Positions 18,183-26,959 of a stretch of DNA of 64,000 bases are shown here, one piece after another. The stretch spans positions 27,103 through 91,102 of the forward strand of contig JJOH01000024.1 in the NCBI GenBank assembly GCA_000696115.1, read 5' to 3'. The position numbers and the translations under genes were made by a program. The stretch is from Streptomyces olindensis (GTDB lineage Bacteria > Actinomycetota > Actinomycetes > Streptomycetales > Streptomycetaceae). Position 1 is the stretch's first letter. The number at the start of each line of letters is the position of its first letter. Below the pieces are notes generated by a model that was not told the origin of the DNA, searched no databases, and saw nothing but the letters and a program-made list of their open reading frames with translations.

Positions 18183-19010
18183 GTGGGCCGAGTATCGACC
18201 GTTCGTCGTTGGGTCAGGCACTCCGGGTTGAGGCCTGTCGCGTCAGTGCTGGGTGGGTACGTCGCCATGCGCACCCTCGGAACCGGCATCCGGCGGTACA
18301 CGCCGCCGAGCGTCATGGACTTCACCTGCTCCGGAGGCAAGCTGACCACATCGGCGGCGACATTCCTGCGGGACCTGGGCTGGGACGCGACCGAGATCGC
18401 GGGTGTCCTGGACGAGTACCAGGAGGTCACCGAGGGACTGGCCGCCCGCTACGCCGACACGGCGCTCTGCTACCCCCGGACTCACGGCGTGGAGGCGGAG
18501 ACCAGCGCGGTGCTGTACGGAGTGAGCCGGCTGCTGAGGCCTCAGTCCGTGGTGGAGACCGGTGTGGCCGACGGTCGATCCTCCTGGCTGATCCTCGCCG
18601 CACTCGAGCGCAATGGCTCAGGGGTGCTGCACAGCTTTGACATCAACCACACGGCCGGTCGGTTGGTCGGCGAACACCCCCAGTGGCAGTTGGAGATCCT
18701 CAACCATAAGGATCCCGCGGCGAGCTTCGGTCAGGCGCTGGAGCGCGTGGGATCCATCGACTTCTTCTTCCACGACAGCGACCATCTGTACCTTCCGCAG
18801 CTGTTCGAGTACGGGCAGGCCTGGCCCAGGATGGCCCAGGGCGGCGTCTTCGCCAGCGACGACGTCAACTGCAGCAGGGCCTTTTTGGACTTCTGCGGGC
18901 ACCACCGTCAACGCCCGGCCTTCCTGTTCGACTCCAGGAAGATCACTGGCGCGGTAAGGCTGCCGGGCGTTCCACAGCGGCGCACTGAACAACTCCAGCG
19001 GGTGGTCTAG
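18183..19010 (+). CDS. Class I SAM-dependent methyltransferase
   Basis: About 275 residues from the GTG at 18183, chosen because GAGGAGG lies 7 bases upstream; a GTG 12 codons earlier lacks a site. The SAM-binding block is SVVETGVADGRSSWLIL, and IDFFFHDSDHLYLPQL followed by GGVFASDDV matches methyltransferases of the CmcI/type-24 group. It probably methylates a sugar hydroxyl or carboxyl in the polysaccharide pathway. The glycosyltransferase start follows its stop without a gap, so the two are likely co-translated. Confidence 0.82.
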   Translation: MGRVSTVRRWVRHSGLRPVASVLGGYVAMRTLGTGIRRYTPPSVMDFTCSGGKLTTSAATFLRDLGWDATEIAGVLDEYQEVTEGLAARYADTALCYPRTHGVEAETSAVLYGVSRLLRPQSVVETGVADGRSSWLILAALERNGSGVLHSFDINHTAGRLVGEHPQWQLEILNHKDPAASFGQALERVGSIDFFFHDSDHLYLPQLFEYGQAWPRMAQGGVFASDDVNCSRAFLDFCGHHRQRPAFLFDSRKITGAVRLPGVPQRRTEQLQRVV

Positions 19011-20210
19011 ATGGCCGACGTGACGCAGGGCAGGACGGACGGCGAACCGGACTCCGCCATGTCCGGCTCGCGTCCGCGACTCGTCTACGTCATCCCTCAT
19101 CTGTCCGAGGACGAGTCCGAACACTTCGCGCACATCCCGGCGTTGCTGGCAGCTCTGGGGAACCGCGTCGATGTCGCGGTCGCCGTGGAGCGCGGCACTC
19201 CGCCGGCACGGCTCGCCGGGGTCCGACTCCTGACGCGCGTCCCCGGCCGGAGCCGGGTCGGCCGGATGATCGGCACTGCACTCACCGTCCACCGCCTGTC
19301 CCGCGCCGGCTACCGGACCTACTTTCTGCGCTACTCCACGCTCTTCGTGATCGTCCTGCTCCTGACCTACCCGCTGTACCGCAACCGCATCCTGCTGTGG
19401 CGCAGCGGCCTCGCCGAACTGCGAGAACCGGGGCAGCGCACGTCGTTGCGGCAGAGAGGCCAACATGCCGTCAACCTCGTGACGGCACGGTTGGTGCACT
19501 GCCTGGTCACCGGCCCTGAGACCATGGTCCCGCGCATGGCTGGCCTCTGGGGCGTGCCACGGCACAGGATGCGACTTCTCTACAACGACATTGATACCGA
19601 GCGGTTCTCTCCCCTGTCCGCTGAAGCACGGGCCGAGGCACGAGCGAGGCTTGGCTGGTCCGAAGGCGAGTTCATCCTGCTGTTCGTCCATCGACTGTCG
19701 TTCCGAAGGGGGACCCGCCTCCTCGCGCCGCTGCTCAAGGCTCTTCTTTCCGGCGCCGAAGATCCGCGCGGTGCACGTGTCAGGCTCATCGTCGTCGGAG
19801 ACGGCCCTGACCGGCCCCTTCTGACCCGCGAGGCAGCGGACCCCGCGCTGGACGGGCGGATGCTGCTGCTGGGTGCGGTCCCCAATCGCGACCTGCCCGA
19901 GTTGTACGCGGCGGCGGACTGCGTCGTCATGCCGAGCTACGAGGAAGGCTTCCCGCGGGTTCTGCTGGAGGCGATGGCCTGCGGTACACCTGTCGTGACG
20001 ACTGATGCAGGGGGGTCCGCCGACGTAGTTGGAGCCGGCTACCCCTACGTGGCGCGCGTCGGCAACCTTGACGCGCTGGCCACCCATGTCCGCTCCGTGA
20101 TGGACAGGCCCTACGCCGACCGGTGTGCCATGGGCCTGCTGCTCCGACGGCGCGCGCAGAAGGAGTTCTCACCGGAGCGCGTTGCCGAGATGTTCGAGGC
20201 GATTCTCTGA
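19011..20210 (+). CDS. GT4-family glycosyltransferase
   Basis: A protein of 399 residues beginning immediately after the methyltransferase stop. A hydrophobic segment near residues 103-122 (FVIVLLLTYPLY) may seat it on the membrane. The C-terminal half has LFVHRLSFRRGTRLL, VGDGPDRPLL and the EX7E motif EGFPRVLLE followed by ACGTPVVTTDAGG. The acceptor loop at the N-terminus is less typical than in the other transferases here (HLSEDESEHF). It adds a sugar to the repeat unit; substrates unknown. Confidence 0.86.
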   Translation: MADVTQGRTDGEPDSAMSGSRPRLVYVIPHLSEDESEHFAHIPALLAALGNRVDVAVAVERGTPPARLAGVRLLTRVPGRSRVGRMIGTALTVHRLSRAGYRTYFLRYSTLFVIVLLLTYPLYRNRILLWRSGLAELREPGQRTSLRQRGQHAVNLVTARLVHCLVTGPETMVPRMAGLWGVPRHRMRLLYNDIDTERFSPLSAEARAEARARLGWSEGEFILLFVHRLSFRRGTRLLAPLLKALLSGAEDPRGARVRLIVVGDGPDRPLLTREAADPALDGRMLLLGAVPNRDLPELYAAADCVVMPSYEEGFPRVLLEAMACGTPVVTTDAGGSADVVGAGYPYVARVGNLDALATHVRSVMDRPYADRCAMGLLLRRRAQKEFSPERVAEMFEAIL

Positions 20211-20281
20211 TCGCTGCCTTTCACCGACCTCGTTCCGGATGATCCGATGCAACGCCCTATGGGCGATCACGGCACAGCGGT

Positions 20282-20310
20282 GCGGCGCTGGTTCTAGGAC
20301 GAGGCGCCGC
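20282..20310. terminator. Possible hairpin between convergent genes
   Basis: GCGGCGC at 20282-20288 pairs with GCGCCGC at 20304-20310 around a 15-base loop, in the 116-base gap between convergent stop codons. No T-run follows, so it is only a candidate bidirectional terminator. Confidence 0.3.
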
Positions 20311-20326
20311 GCCGGGCCGCGGCCCT

Positions 20327-20956
20327 TCACCGACCGGGTTGAAGGCGCGCGAGATAGTTCGCGCACAGGAGGTTGGGCCACCGGCACACTGCCCATCCGA
20401 TGCGCTGGAACTTCGGTCCGATCAGGGCTCGTTCGTCCGTGACCCGCCATCCGTGCTCGCGAGCCGAGTTCCGCACGAACTTCCGTGCCTCGTCCAGGGA
20501 GAAGAACCAGCGGTGCCGGTCCCCGGGCGGTGCGGTGGGCAGTCCGTACTTTCCGGAGATGGGCTTCCCCCGCAGATGCCTGACGCGGGTGCGCACCTCG
20601 TAACAGTTGGGAAGGGTGATGAGGATGTCCTCTCGGGCGACCCGGCACAGTTCCGAGAAACCTCGGTAGATGTCGTCGGTGTGCTCGAGAACGTCGAAGG
20701 CGGTGACCACCTCTGCCGATCTGTCCTCGAACGGCAGACGATCGCCGAGATCGGCCACTACTTCTGCCGTAGGGTCGACGTCCACGCCTACGTAGCTCAC
20801 TTGGCGGCCTTTCAGCGCCGTCTCGAGTTCGCGCGTGCGGCACCCAACGTCAATCACGGTGCCCTTCCACATGGAAGGGTACGTATGAACGATTCCAGAC
20901 AGTCTGTCCAGGGCCGTCCCTCCATCGATTTTTGCGATGTCCATGATCAAAGTCAT
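20327..20956 (-). CDS. Class I SAM-dependent methyltransferase (type 11)
   Basis: A protein of 209 residues from the ATG at 20956, supported by GAAGGAG 5 bases upstream and by an ATGA overlap with the epimerase stop. A longer frame upstream lies in that gene. GTVIDVGCRTRELETAL is motif I, VGVDVDPTAE binds the ribose, and AFDVLEHTDD is the post-I block of type-11 methyltransferases. ITLPNCYEV and HRWFFSLDEA follow, a layout common in methyltransferases that act near lipid-linked sugars. It forms an operon with the epimerase at 20953-21954. Confidence 0.85.
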   Translation of the reverse strand: MTLIMDIAKIDGGTALDRLSGIVHTYPSMWKGTVIDVGCRTRELETALKGRQVSYVGVDVDPTAEVVADLGDRLPFEDRSAEVVTAFDVLEHTDDIYRGFSELCRVAREDILITLPNCYEVRTRVRHLRGKPISGKYGLPTAPPGDRHRWFFSLDEARKFVRNSAREHGWRVTDERALIGPKFQRIGWAVCRWPNLLCANYLARLQPGR

Positions 20957-21954
20957 CGAGACTCCTTCGGTCCATATGTGTCGTCCGGCGCGACGACGGA
21001 CAGCGACCGCCACTGGCGCCGGATACCCTCGGCCAGCGTGACCGAGGGTTCATAGCCGAGCAGCTCACGCGCCTTCGTGAGATCCGCTTCGGTCACCTGC
21101 ACATCGCCTGGCTGATGCGTGTCTCCGTGCACCGGAACCTCGGCGCCGGTGATCTCGGCGATGCGGCTGAGCACGTCGAGCACGGAAACGCTGTCCCCGC
21201 CGCCGACGTTGACCGCTTCCGCGGTCGCCTCCGCGGTCGCCGCGGCAGCGGTGGCCGCGACGGCGTCCGCAACGTAGGTGAAGTCCCGGCGCTGGCGGCC
21301 GTCCCCGTAGAGCCGCAGCGGCTGTCCCGTGCGGACCGCGCGCAGCATCCGGCCGATGGCCATGTCCGGCCGCTGGCGCGGGCCGTACACCGTGAAGTAG
21401 CGCAGTGCGACCACGCTGGTGGGGCTTGCCGGAGCGAGCGCGTAGGCGAGAGCGAGACGTTCGGCCGCGAGCTTGGTCACCCCGTACGGCGACAGCGGAG
21501 CCGTGAGGCACTCCTCGTGCAGGGGCCCTTTGCCCATCGCGTCCCCGTACACGCTGGAGGAGGAGGCGAGAACCAGGCGGGGGACGCCGCAGGACACGCA
21601 TGCGTCCAGCAGGCGTTGCGTCGCCAGCACGTTGCACGCGACGTATTCGCCGAAACCGTCCCCCCAGGAGGGTCGGACGCCCGGGATGGCGGCGAGGTGG
21701 AAGACGGCGTCCGCGCCGTCGACCCATGGCTTGATCTCGTCCGTGACGAGGTCGCCCTGAACCAGCCGGAAGCCCGGGCGGCCCAGCGCGCTCGCGAGGT
21801 TCTCCGCCGCCATGGCGTTGTCACGGGGTGAACGCCGGTCGACGCCCAGAACGGTGGTCCCACGTTGCAGCAGGGCGTCCACGAGGTGGGAGCCGATGAA
21901 GCCCGCCGCCCCGGTCACAACAGCACGTTCGACGCAGTGCGCCGTACTCATCAC
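20953..21954 (-). CDS. NAD-dependent epimerase/dehydratase
   Basis: A protein of 333 residues: AVVTGAAGFIGSHLVDAL, VDRRSPRDN, HLAAIPGVRPSW, SSSSVYGDAMG and the YGVTK catalytic pair, then RYFTVYGPRQRPDMA and FTYVADAV. The order is typical of UDP-glucuronate 4-epimerases and related enzymes. With the dehydrogenase at 6573-7853 able to supply a uronic acid, a UDP-galacturonate route is plausible but unproven. The ATG at 21954 has the shared 45-base element 72 bases upstream. It is translationally coupled to the following methyltransferase. Confidence 0.87.
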   Translation of the reverse strand: MMSTAHCVERAVVTGAAGFIGSHLVDALLQRGTTVLGVDRRSPRDNAMAAENLASALGRPGFRLVQGDLVTDEIKPWVDGADAVFHLAAIPGVRPSWGDGFGEYVACNVLATQRLLDACVSCGVPRLVLASSSSVYGDAMGKGPLHEECLTAPLSPYGVTKLAAERLALAYALAPASPTSVVALRYFTVYGPRQRPDMAIGRMLRAVRTGQPLRLYGDGRQRRDFTYVADAVAATAAAATAEATAEAVNVGGGDSVSVLDVLSRIAEITGAEVPVHGDTHQPGDVQVTEADLTKARELLGYEPSVTLAEGIRRQWRSLSVVAPDDTYGPKESR

Positions 21955-22025
21955 GGATCCCTTTCCGTCGGCACGGCCCGTGCCGCATCAGCGGTCACGG
22001 ACCGTCACCAGTGAACCGAACGCCA

Positions 22026-22070
22026 CATTCTTACCGAATTGGGCGATATTTTCGGTTCAGACATTCTGGG
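22026..22070 (-). promoter_or_regulatory. 45-base conserved upstream element, copy B
   Basis: Second copy of the element at 17981-18025, differing at 8 of 45 positions, most of them clustered in the middle (GCTGGA against AATTGG). It lies 72 bases upstream of the epimerase ATG and in the 181-base gap behind the leftward FkbM gene, so it can only serve the leftward epimerase-methyltransferase operon or terminate the previous one. Confidence 0.6.
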
Positions 22071-22135
22071 CACTTCCGCGATTGCGCCTTCAGGTGGGAG
22101 CCGAGCGTCGGCACCGCTTCGCTTTCTGTCCGCGG

Positions 22136-23017
22136 TCAGACCCTCCCGGTGAGCCGCGCTTCCACTTCCCGCCGCCGCTGACGGCACACCGCCAGAACGT
22201 CGGGCTGCCCCGGGCGCAGCGGATCCGGAGCTCCGACAAGCCGGTTGCCGTGCGGGTCGTAGAGCACCACGTCGTAACCGTGGTCACCGAGCCACCGCCG
22301 GACCTCACGCGCCGTGGAGCCGAAGCGGCGGAGGAACGTGTCGACGAGTTCGAGCATCCACACCGCCGGCTCGCCCCGGGCGACGAGGCGGCCCGCGCCG
22401 CGCAGCGCCAGGTGCTCCGCACCCTCGACATCGAGCTTGCCCATGGCGAAGGGACGCTCGGGCAGGGTGTCGTCGAGTCGGCCGAGCCTCACCCGCACGG
22501 TGTTGTCGCTGTCGGCATCCGTCCGGATACGCGAGCCCGTACCCCTGATGACGAACGACGTCGTACCCGGCTCCGTTCCGATCGCCATTTCGTGGACGGT
22601 CACGCACCCGAGGGAATTCGCATCCACGTTGTCCCGCAGCCGTTGGGCGAACGCGGGGACGGCCTCGAAGGAGTGCACCGCTCCGCTCGGACCCACGAGC
22701 TGCGCGGCGAGCAAGGTGAACATTCCCTCGTTGGCGCCGCCGTCGATGAATCCGTCCCCTGGACGGAGATAGCGCTTCATGAAGGTCATCTCTTCATAGT
22801 CGGGAAGTCCCCCGAAATAGACGAAGCGCCCCGGCTGCGTGCTGTCGGGGTAGGCACGGAACGACAAGTCGCCGTACACGGACAGGTCGACCGGCCGCCG
22901 GACCAGTCGCTTCCAGGCCTGCCACCCGGCCATGCCGGCCAGAGCCCGGGCCCGCCGCCCGCGGTTGGCGGGATGCTCCCAGGCCAGTCTGACCATCTCA
23001 GGAATGGTTGTCGGCAA
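22136..23017 (-). CDS. FkbM-family methyltransferase
   Basis: About 293 residues from a TTG at 23015-23017 preceded by AAAGGAG at 7 bases. The longer in-frame start lies inside the upstream glycosyltransferase and gives an unlikely Trp/Pro-rich N-terminus. FIDGGANEGMFTLLAAQL is SAM motif I, VHSFEAVPAFAQRL carries the acidic residue, and LDVEGAEHLAL is the conserved FkbM D-V-E-G-A-E block. It begins 13 bases after the transferase stop and is therefore co-transcribed with it. It probably O-methylates a sugar residue. Confidence 0.88.
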   Translation of the reverse strand: MPTTIPEMVRLAWEHPANRGRRARALAGMAGWQAWKRLVRRPVDLSVYGDLSFRAYPDSTQPGRFVYFGGLPDYEEMTFMKRYLRPGDGFIDGGANEGMFTLLAAQLVGPSGAVHSFEAVPAFAQRLRDNVDANSLGCVTVHEMAIGTEPGTTSFVIRGTGSRIRTDADSDNTVRVRLGRLDDTLPERPFAMGKLDVEGAEHLALRGAGRLVARGEPAVWMLELVDTFLRRFGSTAREVRRWLGDHGYDVVLYDPHGNRLVGAPDPLRPGQPDVLAVCRQRRREVEARLTGRV

Positions 23018-23030
23018 TGGTCTGCTCCTT

Positions 23031-24161
23031 TCAGTGTCCGGCGAGGGCGCGCCGCCGTCCCAGCGCCACCTGGTACCAGTCGTCCACGCGCCGGGCGACC
23101 CGGGACCAGTCCAGTTCCGCGGCCGCGCGCAGCCCGAGTTCACTCATCCGGTGACGGCCCGCCTCGTCGTCGAGCACGGTTCTCAGGGTGTTCACCAGGC
23201 TCTGCCTCGACCCGGACGGAAAGACCCGGTACGCCTCGCGGACGGTCACCACGGGATCGAGCAGGGCGTCCGAGGACACCACGACGGGCGTTCCGAGCGC
23301 CAGCGCCTCCAGCGCCGCCGTAGGCACGCCCTCACCCTTTCCGGGGAGTCGCCGTGAGGCGAGTACGAACACCTCGGCTCGCCGGACCAGGTCGTAGACC
23401 TCCTGCCGGGGCAGAGGGCCGAGGAGTGCGACACCCGGACCCGCCGCCGCGAGCCGGCTCAGGCGGTCACGCTCCGGCCCTTCGCCTGCGATGACGAGTC
23501 GCACCCCCGGCCGGCTGCTCGCCAGTTCGTGGAACGCCTCGATGAGCAGACCGTGGTTCTTCATCGGGTTCAACGCGCCGACACTGACGACCAGGCCGCG
23601 CTCACGAGCCCGGCCGTAGACGGGAGGTGGCATGGCCGACAGTTCCAGGCCGCTGGACATGGTCAGGATGCGTCTCGGATCCACGCCACGCGCCACAAGG
23701 CCGGCAGCGGTCACCGACCCCAGCGCGATGAACGCCTCCACACTGCGGAAGGCACGTCGAGCGAGCCACTGATGCTGGTCGGCGAGTGCCGCATGGACCG
23801 TCAGGAACAGCGGGATTCCCAGCCGTCGGCAGACGGGCCCCAGCCAGGCGGCCTCGACGTGGTCGCCGTGAAGGTGCACCAAGTCCACGACACGTCTTGT
23901 CGAGCCTGCGCAGAGGTCCGTGATCGCGGCAGCCGTTGCCGCCGCGAACGCGAGCCGGTCGGACGCCGGCGCCAGCATCCGGGACGGGGCAGTCCTTCGC
24001 AACGGCAGCCGCGTGGCACCGACCGGTACCGTCGCGCCATGCCGGAACGAGAGCGTCACCCGGTTTCCGCCCCGCACCTGATGATGCGTCAGGCGCTCGG
24101 CGTGACGCTCCATTCCGCCCTGCAGGGGAGGGATCCGGTAGCTTACCCGCACGATGTGCAT
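23031..24161 (-). CDS. GT4-family glycosyltransferase
   Basis: A protein of 376 residues from the ATG at 24159-24161 (GGTGGAGC about 9 bases upstream); upstream in-frame sequence is not protein-like. YRIPPLQGGMERH is the acceptor-side loop, HLHGDHVEAAW and TVHAALADQHQW follow, and the donor half has VGALNPMKNHGLLI, AGEGPERDRL and the EX7E motif EGVPTAALE. It should extend the lipid-linked repeat unit. It is first in a two-gene leftward operon with the FkbM gene. Confidence 0.88.
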   Translation of the reverse strand: MHIVRVSYRIPPLQGGMERHAERLTHHQVRGGNRVTLSFRHGATVPVGATRLPLRRTAPSRMLAPASDRLAFAAATAAAITDLCAGSTRRVVDLVHLHGDHVEAAWLGPVCRRLGIPLFLTVHAALADQHQWLARRAFRSVEAFIALGSVTAAGLVARGVDPRRILTMSSGLELSAMPPPVYGRARERGLVVSVGALNPMKNHGLLIEAFHELASSRPGVRLVIAGEGPERDRLSRLAAAGPGVALLGPLPRQEVYDLVRRAEVFVLASRRLPGKGEGVPTAALEALALGTPVVVSSDALLDPVVTVREAYRVFPSGSRQSLVNTLRTVLDDEAGRHRMSELGLRAAAELDWSRVARRVDDWYQVALGRRRALAGH

Positions 24162-24326
24162 CGCCGCGTTGCTCCACCTTGTGTGACGGATCGACAGTCG
24201 GCAGGGCGTCGCTGTCACCGATGACAACCGCCCACGACCTCGACTGAATAGACACACTGAAGGATCGCGACGTTTCGCGCTTTCTCCCGCTCGCCCCGCC
24301 GATCTTCACTGGAACGGCAGAGCCGT

Positions 24327-25196
24327 TCAGCCCTTGGAGTCGCCGGTGCGCCCGGCCGCAACAAAGACCACGCGGAACGTCTTGGGCCAGAGCTTGCCGG
24401 TGACCAGGAACTGGTCGGTGCCAGGCACGGCCGCGATACCGTTCAGCACGGATCCGTGCACGCGTTCGTCCTTGCGAAGCAGGCCCGAGGCGTCGATGCT
24501 CGCTGTCACCGCACCGGTGGCGGAGTCGATGCGCACAATGCGATCGGTGAACAGGACGTTGGCGTACACCGCCTCGCCGACACACTCGAGTTCGTTCAGC
24601 TTCGTCACCGGCCGGCCGCCCTGGGTGACGTTGACGTCGCCTCTCCTCGCAAGGGTTCTCGGATCCCGGTACGTCAGCCGCGATGATCCGTCGCTCGTCA
24701 CCAGCCGATTGCTGGACCGCTGGTGGCACACGCCCCAGCCCTCGTCGGGGTACGGGACACGACGCACCTCCGACAGCGTTCTGGCGTCGCGCTCGATGGC
24801 GATCCGATTCCGCCAGGTGAGCTGCCACAGCTTCCTGCCGACCACGGTGATGCCCTCGCCGAACAACGGTGGGGGCAGCGCCTTCTGACGTGTCGGGCGC
24901 CGGCCGATTGGGCCCGCCCGCACCGAGGAACGACCGGCCAGGCCAGTGCTCTCGTACAACGTGCCGCCGGCCACTTCCAATCCCTGAGTGAAAGCCCGCG
25001 GATCGTGCGGAAGAACCTCGAGCACCATGACGCGCAACTGCTCCACGCCGTCGACGGAGACCGACTCTGCCTTCGCTGCCCTGGTCCCTGCGACCGCGCC
25101 GGCAGCCGCGTGTTCCCTCGCTCCCTCCGCCGCACAGGAGACGAGCAGCGCGCCCGAAATCGCGGCTACCGCAGCGAACAGCAGGCGTTCAGGCAC
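24327..25196 (-). CDS. Glutaminyl-peptide cyclotransferase family lipoprotein
   Basis: A protein of 289 residues. A hydrophobic signal ends in LLVSC, a lipobox, so it should be anchored outside the membrane by a lipidated Cys. The body carries the blocks of the plant-type glutamine cyclotransferase beta-propeller: HDPRAFTQGLEVAGGTLYE, FGEGITVVG, LTWRN, DEGWGVC, LNELECV, LNGIAAVPG and VTGKLWPKTF. The family converts N-terminal Gln to pyroglutamate. The GTG start at 25196 has GAGGAG 6 bases upstream. Its place inside the polysaccharide locus, just before the autokinase, is unusual. Its target protein is unknown. Confidence 0.87.
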   Translation of the reverse strand: MPERLLFAAVAAISGALLVSCAAEGAREHAAAGAVAGTRAAKAESVSVDGVEQLRVMVLEVLPHDPRAFTQGLEVAGGTLYESTGLAGRSSVRAGPIGRRPTRQKALPPPLFGEGITVVGRKLWQLTWRNRIAIERDARTLSEVRRVPYPDEGWGVCHQRSSNRLVTSDGSSRLTYRDPRTLARRGDVNVTQGGRPVTKLNELECVGEAVYANVLFTDRIVRIDSATGAVTASIDASGLLRKDERVHGSVLNGIAAVPGTDQFLVTGKLWPKTFRVVFVAAGRTGDSKG

Positions 25197-25431
25197 AGCA
25201 GACTCCTCGCTTGACGGTGACCTTGAGCGGCGGCCTCTGACCAAGACTGCATACACCGGCGAACGGCGAGCATGACTGCCGAATCCGTGCCGCACTGCGG
25301 AAAAGCCACCAGATGGTGCAGCGCTCGATCGGCAGGGTGGATCAAGTGCCCTCAGCAGACCGGTGCCTGCCTACAGGGCTGTTGTCGGGGCGACATTGGG
25401 GTGGCTACCCGGACTGAGGTGTTCGATCCCC

Positions 25432-25455
25432 TACCTTTACCACTACATAAAGGTA
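25432..25455. promoter_or_regulatory. Palindromic operator-like site upstream of the autokinase gene
   Basis: TACCTTTA at 25432-25439 and TAAAGGTA at 25448-25455 form a perfect 8-base inverted repeat with an 8-base spacer, in a locally AT-rich patch about 50 bases before the autokinase start. The size suits a dimeric regulator, or a promoter element. No factor identified. Confidence 0.5.
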
Positions 25456-25504
25456 ACAGTGTGTCATCTTCGGGCAATTCGCCTGGCTCAATGAGAGGTG
25501 CAGT

Positions 25505-26959
25505 TTGGATCTCCGAGGATTCTTGAAGGCTCTTGCCAGACGTTGGCCGACTGCCGTGGTCTGTCTGGTGATCGGTGTCGGGGCCGCATGCTCCGCTACC
25601 GGCTTGAGCACCCCCGTCTACGAGGCGCGGACTCAGCTCTTCGTCGCTACCCGCAATAGCGAGGACATGGTTCAGCTGACTCAGGGGCAGAGCTTCTCCC
25701 AGGCGCGTGTGCAGTCGTACGCCTCGATCGTCACCACCAGTCAGGTGACCCAGCCGGTGGTACGTGCGCTGAGGCTTCGCACCACACCGGAGGAACTGGC
25801 GTCCCGGATCAGCGCCGAAGCCCCGCTCAACACCGTGCTCATCAACATCAGCGTCCGGGATACCGTCCCCGAGCGTGCCGCGGCGATCGCCAACACCGTA
25901 GCCAGGCGTTTCACGTACGTCGTCGAACAACTGGAAACACCACCCAGCCCGACGCCCCCCAGGCAGACCGACGACCGGCGGCCTCCCCCGCCCGTCTCGC
26001 CCGTCTCGCTGGGCATCACCGAGAAGGCGGCCACCCCCTCCGCCCCTGTCTCGCCACGTCCGTTGCTCAACCTGGCCGTCGGAGTGCTCGGTGGGCTGCT
26101 GGTCGGGGCCGGGCTTGTGATCCTGCGTGAGACTCTCGACACCACCCTGAAGACCGGTCGGGCGCTCGCCGAGTTCTCCGGGCTGCCAGGCCTGGGGTCC
26201 ATCCCGTACGACAAGCAAGCACCCAAACGGCCGCTCGTGACCACAGCGGGGCAGCACTCCCCGCGCGCCGAGGCGTTCCGGAAGCTGCGCACGAACCTGC
26301 AGTTCGCCCAGGTCGACGATCGTCCTCGGATCATCATGGTGACCAGTTCGGTGCCTGGCGAGGGCAAGACCAACACCGCGGCGAACCTGGCTCTCTCCCT
26401 CGCGGAGGCGGGTACCTCCACCTGCCTGGTGGACTGCGATCTGCGGCGCCCCTGCGTGGCCAAGACCTTCGGCCTCGTCCAGGACGCCGGACTGACCACC
26501 GTGCTGATCGGGCAGGCCCGCGTCGGGGACGTCATCCAGCAAGCCGACGATCGGCTCGCGGTGCTCGCCAGTGGCCCCAAGCCACCGAACCCCACCGAGT
26601 TGCTTGCCTCGACCCGGATGAGCGAACTGCTGCATGAGCTCGCGAGCACCTACGAAGTAGTGATCACCGACACGGCGCCGTTGCTGCCGGTCGCCGATAC
26701 CCTCGGACTCGCTCCGCTGGCTCAGGGCACGTTGCTGGTCGTCCGCGCCTCTAGGACCAACCGTGACCAGGTCCGTGCCTCCGTCGAGGCTCTGGAGCGC
26801 GTGGGCAGTCGCGTCCTGGGCACCGTCTTCAGCATGGCCCCGGCACCGAAAGGCGCCGACTACGACGCCTACAGGGGATACGGCGAACTGCCCGCACCGC
26901 GCGTGTCGGCCCATCTGGACGAGAGCGGCGCGCCTGCGGCGACAACTGGTGAGAAGTGA
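25505..26959 (+). CDS. Wzz-type chain-length regulator fused to BY tyrosine autokinase
   Basis: A protein of 484 residues. The N-terminal Wzz part spans two membrane helices (about residues 16-33 and 195-215) around an extracellular loop. The cytoplasmic C-terminal half is a P-loop tyrosine kinase: Walker A SSVPGEGKTN (Lys near residue 288), Walker A' CLVDCDLRRP, Walker B VVITDTAPLLPVAD. Tyrosines near residues 453, 456 and 459 (DYDAYRGYGE) form a short autophosphorylation cluster. TTG start with GAGAGGTG upstream. By family knowledge it controls polymer length and export. The phosphatase at 1-260 is its likely antagonist. A Pro-rich stretch (about 145-190) separates loop and second helix. 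Confidence 0.92.
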   Translation: MDLRGFLKALARRWPTAVVCLVIGVGAACSATGLSTPVYEARTQLFVATRNSEDMVQLTQGQSFSQARVQSYASIVTTSQVTQPVVRALRLRTTPEELASRISAEAPLNTVLINISVRDTVPERAAAIANTVARRFTYVVEQLETPPSPTPPRQTDDRRPPPPVSPVSLGITEKAATPSAPVSPRPLLNLAVGVLGGLLVGAGLVILRETLDTTLKTGRALAEFSGLPGLGSIPYDKQAPKRPLVTTAGQHSPRAEAFRKLRTNLQFAQVDDRPRIIMVTSSVPGEGKTNTAANLALSLAEAGTSTCLVDCDLRRPCVAKTFGLVQDAGLTTVLIGQARVGDVIQQADDRLAVLASGPKPPNPTELLASTRMSELLHELASTYEVVITDTAPLLPVADTLGLAPLAQGTLLVVRASRTNRDQVRASVEALERVGSRVLGTVFSMAPAPKGADYDAYRGYGELPAPRVSAHLDESGAPAATTGEK

